DNA from: Clavulina sp. PMI_390
Taxonomy: Eukaryota > Basidiomycota > Agaricomycetes > Cantharellales > Hydnaceae
Direction: 5' to 3'
Length of the DNA: 64,000 nt
Assembly (NCBI GenBank): GCA_015039315.1
Contig: WIDE01000004.1
Span: forward strand, 177,936-241,935
Made by a program: the position numbers and the translations under genes. Shown piece by piece: positions 48,079 through 58,045 of this stretch (position 1 is its first letter; the number at the start of each line of letters is the position of its first letter). Under the pieces are notes generated by a model. That model saw only the letters and a program-made list of their open reading frames with translations, did not search any database and had not been told where the DNA came from.

Positions 48079-49153
48079 ATGTCGACGTCGACAGTATTCG
48101 AAGGCCTGAAGACGATCCATCTCTTCGTCAGAGAGGATTACAAAACGGTGATGCTTCCTGTGGTCCGTTGACATCTACCCATTGGCCCAATGCATCGCAC
48201 TCTAACACCTTGCGACTTTTGGTAGGCCTTCCTCTCCTACTTTGCCACCCCCCACACCACCCCAAGCTACTATGCCCGTTCTCTTCTATGGACATTCCTA
48301 AACCTCCTCTACTTCTGCATATGCAACCAGCTCTTCGACCCAGCAGAAGATATGCTCAACAAACCGTATCGTCCTATTCCTGCAGGGAGAATATCGGTAG
48401 ACGGCGCCAATCGTCTCCGGTGGGCCGTCTTACCGCTCTGTTTGGGCATAAGCTGGCATTGGGGGGTATTGCCTCAGTGCTTGGTGATGCTAGTGCTGGG
48501 TTCGTGGTATAACCAGGGCAATCTAGGGAAGCACTGGGTGGGCAGGCAAGGCAGTGTAGCGATCATGTACGGCGCACTGAACTCTGGCGCAGCCGTCGTT
48601 GCGTGCGATAGTGAGTATTTTTTTTATCGCGGCCCAGGAACGCCTCCCACCAGTGTCTGATCAATCTGAATACGACAGCTTGTGGGGACGCCTTGAGCAC
48701 CACATACTTCCTCCGACACGTCCTTAATTCTCTCATGATCCTCACAACGATCCAGGCGGCGGATTTCCGCGACGCTTCTGGTGATGCTGAACGTGGACGC
48801 CTCACCCTTCCCATCCTGTTCCCACAACTCTCCCGCGAGCTCATGCCGGCCTTGCTGGTTGTGTGGAGCGTCATCGTATGCATTGCTTCGACGCTTGTGA
48901 GGACGCAACTGCAGGCACCTCTGCTTGTACAGGGTGGCTTCGCACTCGCTGGGCTAATGACGGGGATGCGATTCCAGCTCTTGAAGAAGCCAGAGCAAGA
49001 TCGGGCGTCGTATTTGTGGTATGATGTGAGTGTCTTTGCTAGGTTCTATGGTGGTCTGCCTTGATCGCTGTGATTTGTTCGCGGATAACTGATTTTGATC
49101 CTTACTATCTCTAGATTTGGCTCTGTGCTGCTCAAGTGCTCACCTTTGTGTAA
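48079..49153 (+). CDS. UbiA-family membrane prenyltransferase
   Basis: Start ATG 48079 (MSTSTVFEGLKTIHLFVRED), four or so exons, last exon encoding IWLCAAQVLTFV then TAA. The first Asp-rich motif is NQLFDPAEDMLNKPYRPIP and the second is ADFRDASGDAERGRLTLPI. Both are the Mg2+-diphosphate binding signatures of UbiA enzymes (NxxxDxxxD and DxxxD). Many hydrophobic helices surround them. The length of roughly 290-300 aa is normal. UbiA enzymes transfer prenyl chains to aromatic or other acceptors, and some fungal members are membrane terpene cyclases. The closest role cannot be told from motifs. It lacks an obvious mitochondrial presequence, so I do not assign it to COQ2. Confidence 0.82.
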
Positions 49154-51311
49154 CGAATGTTTTGCAATGCACGACACCCTCATGGCACTACCTATAATTT
49201 CACACTTCTCTAGAGCAAGGCTAATGTTTATTACAATACAAGAATCATTCCACATCGCCGAATATTTTCCTCATCCGAGTCGGCATCGCCCAACCTGCAT
49301 CTCGTGTAACACGTGTTGACCCGGACATTATCGTGCCGCTCCGATTCATCCACGCACGTTGACGAACTGCAGCTACATTCTACCTATTGAAGAGTTGATC
49401 GCATTGATTCTCACAGCGCTCCACCGCCCAGTCTGGTTACAATGGCCGGACCTTCAGAGGTACTTGTGCATACATCGCTCAGCTCAGAAGAATGTAAGCA
49501 TATCTGGAGCATTACTGGGGCATCGTTTTAGATGGCATGGAATGCTATTAATTCGAACTACCTAACCTCGAGCCAGCTCGAGCCAAAATTTTCCTCTCCT
49601 ACCCAGTTCACTATCGAGCTGCCAAGGTTGGAATATTTTATTCGAATTCTTTGGCCCTGTACTTAAGGCGCTGGCGCTCGATCGTCCATACGTCGGCTTG
49701 TTATATCCGAGACTCGATAGGTCATATCTTCATCTACTGATCGATTGGCAGGTTGCGGCTCGGAGCTTGAACCAAGGGATGATCCGCATCGTATTTGCAA
49801 AGACCTGAGGGCGGATCTGTCTACTCTTCGCCTCCTTCATCGCACTCTTCCATCTGCTAATTCATGACCCCTGGGAACATTTGACAGTTACAATGACGTG
49901 TGGACCTTCAACATAGTACCAAGCTTTAGCACCGTGGTCGATACGTTCTGCAGGGGATGAGCTGTAATAAGATATTTGATTCTGCTGAGGCTCGCAGTAA
50001 AGTGTTGAAAGTTAGTTTGGATGGATGTCTTCTCATCTTCTGCGCTGTTCTCAGCATGGGCTTGGTACGTAAAGCTGTGAGGCTCTAGGTGGTGCCGGGG
50101 CCCGAATGGTCTCCCTATTCTATCCACGCTGCTCCACAACTCACTCTTGATGCAATTGCCATTCTTGTCGAATATCAAGCTGTTATACCAGTGCTAGCTT
50201 TCTTCGTGTCAGAACCTAGTCTAGGTGGTCCCATATTTGTATTCGCGAGTTCTGAGGTGGGGGTGAAGTTCGGTGTTGTGAAGAAGCCGGAATCCACTCC
50301 ATATTAGTAGTGGAATGGCGCTGGTAGAGGCTTGCACCCTGCTCAAGTCGCACGCCAGACCGCGGCAATTTACCCTATCACGATTGGCGCTACTGTCACT
50401 ATTCGGCAGGCTGTTAGGAGGCTCTGTAGCTCAGGATTTGACATTCATATGACAGGCAGCCGGGTCAAGGGAGGGAGGGTTTCTAGCTTCTCATGCTTTA
50501 CGAACGCATGTGCCACTACCAGCCCGTCGTGTGAAAGCAATGGGACGGGGGAAATCCCCTAGGTCTCATCGGTTATTAGAATCACCGGTCATATTGCGCT
50601 CGTTGAAGCCACAGTTTTGCTTCGACAAACATGGCCCATTAGTCAAAAAAGCTGAGCGTCGAGTCCTCCTTATGTTCAAGGCAATAGAGTCCACGAGATG
50701 AACAGCGGAGCATGGCTTGAAATTCCCTGGGTCGGCGCATGTCACCGACCAGCCACTCGATTAGCGTGATCGAGAAATAAGTTCCCGACAATGTCTGCGC
50801 AGCAGTAGCCAGGAAGCAAAGAGCAGAACGCGACCCAGGCTTTTACTGAGCAGGGTGGCAAGTATTCTCTATCATCACAGAGAGGTTTTGCCGCAATCAT
50901 TGCATGAAGAACTGGCCTCGCGTGGTACTCAGGTAAGCGAGAATCCCTTATTCGAACAAAGGAAGAGATTCTGGCGAAGATCTTTGCCTTAATACCATGA
51001 ATGCCTACCAACAGAGTGGAGGTGGCCGAGGTGAACTGGTCGAAGGTCCTTGGCTGACCAAAGCTGCCTAAACAGCAGCTGTGAAAGCGCATTGCCGTGT
51101 TACCATCTCCCGAGGCATCCTCAGATCGGAGCTAAATGTCTGCGAATATGTTACGCACACACACTGGGAGTTTTCCATGAATGCCCTCATAAACCTCCCG
51201 CACCGGCTGCCATATTACCCACCCTCGCCTCTGTTAACTTCTCCTCCCAACCGTTTCTTTCCTTGCCTGGTCTCTCTCTAGCATCCATACCTTTCCGCTC
51301 GCGTCCTAAAA
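49154..51311. other. Long gene-free interval
   Basis: 2,158 bp, the largest gene-free interval here. Short frames on both strands lack conserved motifs or splice-consistent chains. No transposase, reverse transcriptase, tRNA or long terminal repeat was recognised. The last ~100 bp are CT-rich and look like the promoter of the acyl-CoA ligase. Confidence 0.45.
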
Positions 51312-54300
51312 ATGAGCAAAGAGGAAGACTACAAATGGGAGCCTAAGAGGAGTCTGCAGGAATGCAAGCAGATCCTTCATGGCCTCCAAGGGCCTCTGCC
51401 AGTGCACAGTGCTGTCGTAGGCGGACGGACAGTTAAGGTGTTCAAGAACACTCCCCCCGTAAGTCCCTCTCTTTGGTAGTCATCTCAGGCCGTTTGAGTG
51501 CTCGAAGTCGGCTGGCTGACGCTGTGCTCTTCCTTCCGACGATTCCCACATGCCGGCGACTTGTACCCCACACACGAAACCGAAACTGTTCTCAACGACC
51601 CCAGAACCTCCGTACGTTCTTCCTAGGCGCTGTGCAGAAGCAGGGAAACTTGGAATACCTCGTTCTCGATGATGAGCGGTACACCTACAGGCAGGCCCTT
51701 GAGGCCGCCTCTCGAGCAGCGAGCATCTTCCGTGACGTCTACGGCGTCCACAAGGGCGACCGTGTTGCGATTGTCATGAGGAACTACCTCGAGGTGAGTC
51801 GATTGGCTATCGCAGCATTGCGCGCCGTGATATATGCGCGCGCAACGTTCTCGGTGCTAGCTTGTTAAGAGTCATGTTGTCTGACCAACGCGCGTGTTTC
51901 TATTCTACCTCTGCTCTGGATCGCTGATTACGTGAATCACGATCTCATCGCTCCACACGACATCGATAATTGGCGCATCCCATTAACGACTATATAGTGG
52001 GCAATCACCTACTGGGCGATCCATTTGCTTGGAGCTGTCCCCGTGGGCGTGAACGCCTTCTCGCCAGCCTCCGTTATTGCCCACTGCCTTACGCTCACCA
52101 CTCCCAAAGTCATCGTGCTCGATGCTGAGCGCGCAATTCGACTCTCTTCGACTCTCCCGCGCGTCAAGAGCGATTGTGGCGCAACCGGCGTCCTGGTTGT
52201 CGTGAAGCCGGTGTACGACGGGGAGAAGACAGTGAGGGCGGCACTAAAGATTAATGGTGTCGAGGACTGGACCAAGGTCCTGGGTCCCGAGACAAAGCAC
52301 ACAAAGATCGCTAAGAGCGAGTCTTGGAAGAAGGAGGCGGCATGCACCTGGGAAGATGATGGCTCTATTTTCTTCACTTCCGGAACGTGAGCCCAGAAAT
52401 TTTCTTTGTACCAAGGAAGCCGGTCTCAAACTCACTTTTCTTGGTTGAATTAGGACTGGTCTTCCCAAAGGTGTCCTCGCAAACCAACTTGCCAACATGA
52501 CGTCATCATACCAAAGCTTCCTGACTGTCTTGCGCTCTATCCTTCGACGAGGCGAGCGACCGGATCCCACGAAGACCTATGCGAACCAAAAAGCGGCGCT
52601 CCTGACTATCCCCTTGTTCCATGTGACGGGTTGCACTGCTGTGTTGCTGGGTTCGACCTTCATCGGCGCAAAGATTGTCATGATGAGGAGGTGGGATGTG
52701 GATCGCGCAATTGAACTCCTCGTCAAGGAGAAGATCACTAATACCGGAGGGTGAGTTTCCGGCGCATGTGGATTGCACCACTACTTCATGTCGATGATGG
52801 CTTGCTGATTTGTCTTTCGACGCTTGCGCGCGGGATGCTGGCTTGAATCTGTCTGCTTTCGGTATTTCATTCTGAATAGTGTCCCGTCCATTGCGCTTGA
52901 CCTGCTCGAAAGCCCAAAGTTCCTCAAGACGCCAAACTACCTCGACCTCATCTCGTACGGCGGAGCGCCAGCGCCACCCCAGCTTGCGCGTAAAATCGGC
53001 AAGTTAAAAGGCGGCACCGTGGCCAAGTACGTTTGTTTCGCACTGTCCCGGCTACGCCTCATATCACTCACTCGGGTCCCTCCCATCCATTTGCTCTCTT
53101 CGTACTCTAGCGGACAAGGATACGGTCTGACCGAGACGTGTGCATCATGCATCAACATCTCCGGAGAAGACTCTACTGCTCGTCCCTACTCGACGTATGT
53201 TCCTATCGTTCGTTGTGTTTCATGGGGGCGCCTTTCTTACCTGAAGTTTACGATAGCGGCCTGCCATTCCCTACTACCGATCTTTTGATCCTTAACCCTA
53301 AGACTCGTAAAGAGTGCGCGCCTGGAGAGACTGGAGAGATTTGGATGTTTGTCTTATTTCACCGCTGGTTCGAATGCCTTCTAATCATTCCCTCTCCACA
53401 GTCACGGCCCTCAAGTCATGGTTGGTTACTACAAGAACCCTGGTGAGTACAAAGCAGCTTACTTCTTTCGTGAGAACTGGGGAGGCTGGTGACTGATTGA
53501 GAATCTTACACGTACAGCCGCGACCGCAAAGGTTTTGTCCCCAGATGGGTGGTTCAACACTGAAGATCTCGGGTCCGTGGACCAGGAGGGCTTCCTGTAC
53601 ATCAAGGGACGAGGTTGGTGTCCTTGATCGTCCATACTCCAGGTTCAGACATCCTGACGCTCTGGCCTTTTTTGCAGTCAAGGATCTCATCATCCGTGGA
53701 GGAGAGAACATTGTGAGTATCTCATTTTCTGTTCTCTGTCCAGCTGACTCTAAATACGATGTTGTTTCTCTAGGATGCTGCCTCGTTGGAGAACGCCTTC
53801 TTCGAGGATGGCCGAGTGCTCTCGTGTGCCGCGGTTGGTGTGCCTGATCAGCGACTTGGTGAACTGCCAGTCGTGTTTGTGGTGGCTAAGCAAGGGATCG
53901 AAGTGACAGAGGAGGAGCTGTTGGTTGGAGCACGAGAACGGTACGTTGCGATCACTACCTCTTTCTTTTTTCACATACCCTCCCCGTTACCAGGGGAAAG
54001 AGCGCGCTGGCTCCTCCTCTTTCCGTTCCCCCCTCGCGTGGGTGGAGTCGGAGTCGGAGTTGGAGTCTTTGAGAGTGGCGCGCTCCAAGGCACACCCACA
54101 GACATGCACACGTTACTGAACTGCCCCTATTATCTTTTTTTCTCAGGCTGCCAGCCTTTGCTGTGCCTGTGATGGTGCTAGTGACAAAAGACCATGCGCC
54201 GCTGCCTGTGAACCCGGGAGGAAAGATTATGAAGGATCCGCTGCGAGCGCAGGCCAAGACGTCGTGGGAGAAGCGCAAGCGCAATGCCAAGGCTACAAAG

Positions 54301-54327
54301 GCCTCTTCCTCCAAGTCCAAGCTGTAA
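51312..54327 (+). CDS. AMP-binding acyl-CoA ligase/synthetase, copy 1
   Basis: Start ATG 51312 ([18 protein letters not shown]), stop TAA 54325-54327, about a dozen exons. Adenylation motifs in order: FFTSGT joined over an intron to [15 protein letters not shown] (P-loop-like A3), [35 protein letters not shown] (A5), [20 protein letters not shown] (A7), [16 protein letters not shown] (A8), and [14 protein letters not shown] with the A10 catalytic lysine. Such enzymes activate carboxylic acids as acyl-AMP, then form CoA thioesters. The substrate could be a fatty acid or an aromatic acid; I cannot tell. It ends in a lysine/serine tail without a typical SKL signal, although the final residues are SKSKL, so a PTS1-type peroxisomal signal (SKL-like, here S-K-L) is literally present. 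Confidence 0.88.
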
Positions 54328-54742
54328 AAACGCTCTCATTTCTTGATGGAAGGATCATCTCCTAGTTGTTCATACCTGCTGTTAGCCATTTTTTTCGTTG
54401 AATATACTGTATATGTATATACTGCCATGTGGGATCTGTGCTTCCCTAAACGATTACATGGATTTTCGTTTCCTCTGAGGGTGTGGTTTGATTGTGACTG
54501 TTGTGAGGGCTAGAACATTGGCAACAACTGAATTCGGATCATTTGCTTTCTCGTCTCACCATCACACCCTCTCTCTCCCACCTCCTCCTCCCCACTCGCC
54601 CGTCCGACGACAGCCCTGCTAGACTTGTAGTCGTCACATCTGGTCTCTCCTTCTCTGTGTTTCTTTTTTCTTTCTCTTTCTCTCTCGTCTCCTTGAGTCA
54701 CATCAGTCAACACCTCCGACTATCTCCTCATTCTCCCTGGCC
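54328..54742. other. Intergenic region with CT-rich promoter
   Basis: 415 bp. Strongly pyrimidine-rich from 54550 to 54740 upstream of the Opy2-like start; no gene seen. Confidence 0.5.
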
Positions 54743-56677
54743 ATGCATCATCATGGCTCGTCCTTCAACCCTCTCCTAGCTCGCGACTGTGTGAGCTGCC
54801 CAGCGACTGCCCCGAAATGTGCCTGCTCTTCTGGCTACTCCTGCGTCCTCACCTCTCAGTACGTTGCCCGCATATTTACCCCTGCTTTTGGTCTCATTGA
54901 TGCTGATTCCGGATCCCATCCCATCAGATCATGCACAGCGTGCGCCCAAGCACAGTGCATCCCCATCTCATCCGGCAGCTCGTCTGGCGTCAGCTCAGGT
55001 GCCTTGGCAGGCGCCGTCGTCGGTGTCCTCGCCTTTCTCTTCCTGGTTGTCGGCGGGTTTCTATGGTGGCGACGGCGCAACGCCCGCCGAGCGAATCGTG
55101 TGCCGAGTGAAAAGAGCTCTATCCCTTCATCCGCTACTGCTGCTGCCGCTGCCGTTGCTGCTGGAAGCGCTAGTGCATCGTCCCCCGTGAACCCGCGGTT
55201 CTCGCGCCCGCTGGAGAAGACTCCTGGGATGGAGAATGAGAATCCATTTGAAACTGGCAGCGTACGCAGCGGCGCGCCCTCGGCTCAGAGCATTCCGATT
55301 GGATTCGCAAGCGATGGCCAGCCCAGCCCGCCTGCTGTCTCACCCACCACTCCAGGCTTCCCTGGCGTGCCCGTCCGACCTGCCCGCGCGCCCGACTTGA
55401 ATATTCGTGCGACACCGTTCAACAACAACAGCGGCCTGGCTCCTCCCCGACCCAATTATGCGCCATCCCAGCGTACTGATTTCACCACGTCCACTATGGA
55501 CTCCACCGCGAGCTCCGCGATGGAGGCGCTTTATGAGTCACCCACGATCGTTACGGGTGTCAAGCGCACAGTCATCGGAGCAGGCCGCGGCGCAGTGGTC
55601 CCCGTTGCATCTGTTGGTTCATCGCCTAGCTCAACCCCTCGCGGAAATGGCTCGATGCGTCGAACGCTCACGCCAGGCCCCTCGCCCCTCGCATCAGCTG
55701 GGTTCACGCGCAGCGAGCTGGGCCCCATGCCAGAGGAAGATCCCTTCGGTGATAACTTGTCTCTCCGCAGCCAGAGCACCGCGATGACCAACATGAGCTT
55801 TGGAATGGGCACACCCACTGCCTCAATCCGCTCGTTTGCTCAGCCCACTGTTGCCAGTCGTGTCAATGTCGCAAGCCTTGCGCGCTCTGCCACCCTCCGA
55901 TCCATCGGCACGCCTTCCATTGCGCCGTCCGCATCAAACCGCGATACGCTTGATCACCCGCTCTCCACGGCGGAACTTTCACATCGCCCAGAGTCGGTCC
56001 AGTCCTTCGCCTCGAATACGGATTCCGTGCTCGCAAGCTTCCCCTTCGTTCCTCCCAGCCCTCTCCCCAGCTCAAATGGCCGCTCGCCGCTATCTGTCGT
56101 CTTCACTCCTGGCATCTCCAACAGGCAATCAAACGCATCAAGCATGTTCGGCTCAGATGCTGGTACCATGGAGGTTCCACCACCGCTACCAACGACATAC
56201 GACGTGTCTGCGTTGAATAGCTCGCACCTGAGCTCAACAGCAGCGACTGCAGGTTCAGTATCAGCCCCCTTCACCCCTACCCCTCCCACCTCCACGACAG
56301 TAGCCCCAGTCACACCCAGCACAGCCGCCGCAACTGCCGGGTCATCCAAAGCCCCGCGTGTGTCCACCATGTCATCAGCTGGAGGCCTTGATGACTTTGA
56401 ATTCGAATTTGGACCCGAGGAGCCAATGCCAACAATATCCCTAGCTGCGGTCCGCAGCGATAGCGTCAGTGGCGCCCTATCGGCCGTTGATCACACGGAA
56501 CTGGCGACATCAAGGGCCAATAGCATGCTCGTTGATAATAATAGCACGCACGGCAATGCCCATGGCAATGGCAGCAATAACACCAACAAGCCGGAAGACA
56601 GGAACGCATCAAGAGCAAGCTTGGACTTGTTCGCTCTCAGTCGGGATCTAGAAGCGCACAAACTGGCATATGACTGA
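54743..56677 (+). CDS. OPY2: Opy2-type membrane anchor protein
   Basis: Exons 54743-54858 and 54928-56677 give 621 aa. The N-terminus is an extracellular cysteine-rich Opy2 domain: CVSCPATAPKCACSSGYSC, then SCTACAQAQCIP. It is followed by a Ser/Gly linker, one transmembrane helix (AVVGVLAFLFLVVGGFLWW) and the basic stop-transfer RRRNARRANR. The long cytoplasmic part is disordered, Ser/Pro/Thr-rich. In yeast Opy2 anchors Ste50 at the membrane for HOG and related MAPK signalling; that function is assumed from the domain. The 69-nt intron contains no in-frame stop, so unspliced mRNA would add 23 residues within the Cys-rich domain. Confidence 0.85.
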   Translation: MHHHGSSFNPLLARDCVSCPATAPKCACSSGYSCVLTSQYVARIFTPAFGLIDADSGSHPIRSCTACAQAQCIPISSGSSSGVSSGALAGAVVGVLAFLFLVVGGFLWWRRRNARRANRVPSEKSSIPSSATAAAAAVAAGSASASSPVNPRFSRPLEKTPGMENENPFETGSVRSGAPSAQSIPIGFASDGQPSPPAVSPTTPGFPGVPVRPARAPDLNIRATPFNNNSGLAPPRPNYAPSQRTDFTTSTMDSTASSAMEALYESPTIVTGVKRTVIGAGRGAVVPVASVGSSPSSTPRGNGSMRRTLTPGPSPLASAGFTRSELGPMPEEDPFGDNLSLRSQSTAMTNMSFGMGTPTASIRSFAQPTVASRVNVASLARSATLRSIGTPSIAPSASNRDTLDHPLSTAELSHRPESVQSFASNTDSVLASFPFVPPSPLPSSNGRSPLSVVFTPGISNRQSNASSMFGSDAGTMEVPPPLPTTYDVSALNSSHLSSTAATAGSVSAPFTPTPPTSTTVAPVTPSTAAATAGSSKAPRVSTMSSAGGLDDFEFEFGPEEPMPTISLAAVRSDSVSGALSAVDHTELATSRANSMLVDNNSTHGNAHGNGSNNTNKPEDRNASRASLDLFALSRDLEAHKLAYD

Positions 56678-57333
56678 TCTTTTTGCCACTTTGTGTTTCT
56701 TTTGGTCTCATGCAGCTTAACATTATTCATTCAACCGTGCCTCGCCATCTTTATTGCTCCGTTCTGCTTTCGGGTTTGTTGATAAGTATGGGCTGTCCCA
56801 CCCTCACTTGTGCTCCACCTTTCCCCCTCTCCCCTCCCCCAACCCATCACCACCCAAATTTCCAGTTTTTGGTTCATCCTGCTACGATCCTCTCCGTTTG
56901 CTTTTCTCGGCCCACAAACCCCAACCCACTCTCATTCACAAACCCTCTCTCGTCTCTTGTGCTTTTATCTGATCTGATCATCTGTTTTCGTTCCTCTAAT
57001 TTCTTGACTTGCTCGTCTGGATTCGGAATAACTGTACTTCACAAACTGGCTTCTCTCCGCCAGTGCGCCAGCTGACTTATTGGCACCTGTTTCTCCTTTA
57101 TTCCCCCCCTGCCTTCCTTCTCTTCTCCAGTTCGCTCTCGTACTCCGCTATCCTCTTTACGCGCCCTCTTCTTTTCCCCACCTTGATCACGGCAACTAGA
57201 AGGAAATTGTTGAACGCTGGTTCGTTGCTATGCAATTTCATCTTTTTCGTCCCTTCTCTCGTCCCAGATTCCCCCAGTCTTCTTTTTGTCTTCTTTTTTT
57301 TCTGTTCGCATTTCGCATGGACTAAAAGAATGA
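56678..57333. other. Pyrimidine-rich sequence before the assembly gap
   Basis: 656 bp, extremely C/T-rich on the plus strand from 56800 to 57330. It may be the Opy2-like 3' region plus promoter-like sequence; no coding exon recognised. Confidence 0.4.
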
Positions 57334-58045
57334 NNNNNNNNNNNNNNNNNNNNNNNNNNNNNNNNNNNNNNNNNNNNNNNNNNNNNNNNNNNNNNNNNNN
57401 NNNNNNNNNNNNNNNNNNNNNNNNNNNNNNNNNNNNNNNNNNNNNNNNNNNNNNNNNNNNNNNNNNNNNNNNNNNNNNNNNNNNNNNNNNNNNNNNNNNN
57501 NNNNNNNNNNNNNNNNNNNNNNNNNNNNNNNNNNNNNNNNNNNNNNNNNNNNNNNNNNNNNNNNNNNNNNNNNNNNNNNNNNNNNNNNNNNNNNNNNNNN
57601 NNNNNNNNNNNNNNNNNNNNNNNNNNNNNNNNNNNNNNNNNNNNNNNNNNNNNNNNNNNNNNNNNNNNNNNNNNNNNNNNNNNNNNNNNNNNNNNNNNNN
57701 NNNNNNNNNNNNNNNNNNNNNNNNNNNNNNNNNNNNNNNNNNNNNNNNNNNNNNNNNNNNNNNNNNNNNNNNNNNNNNNNNNNNNNNNNNNNNNNNNNNN
57801 NNNNNNNNNNNNNNNNNNNNNNNNNNNNNNNNNNNNNNNNNNNNNNNNNNNNNNNNNNNNNNNNNNNNNNNNNNNNNNNNNNNNNNNNNNNNNNNNNNNN
57901 NNNNNNNNNNNNNNNNNNNNNNNNNNNNNNNNNNNNNNNNNNNNNNNNNNNNNNNNNNNNNNNNNNNNNNNNNNNNNNNNNNNNNNNNNNNNNNNNNNNN
58001 NNNNNNNNNNNNNNNNNNNNNNNNNNNNNNNNNNNNNNNNNNNNN
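57334..58045. other. Assembly gap (run of N)
   Basis: 712 undetermined bases. The C-terminal exon of acyl-CoA ligase copy 2 must lie here. Confidence 1.

Noticed and set aside
50315..50330. 16-nt word ATGGCGCTGGTAGAGG shared with 60778-60793, near both ligase genes
   Set aside because: One 16-nt match in 64 kb is near chance expectation, the distances and orientations relative to the two genes differ, and flanks do not match.
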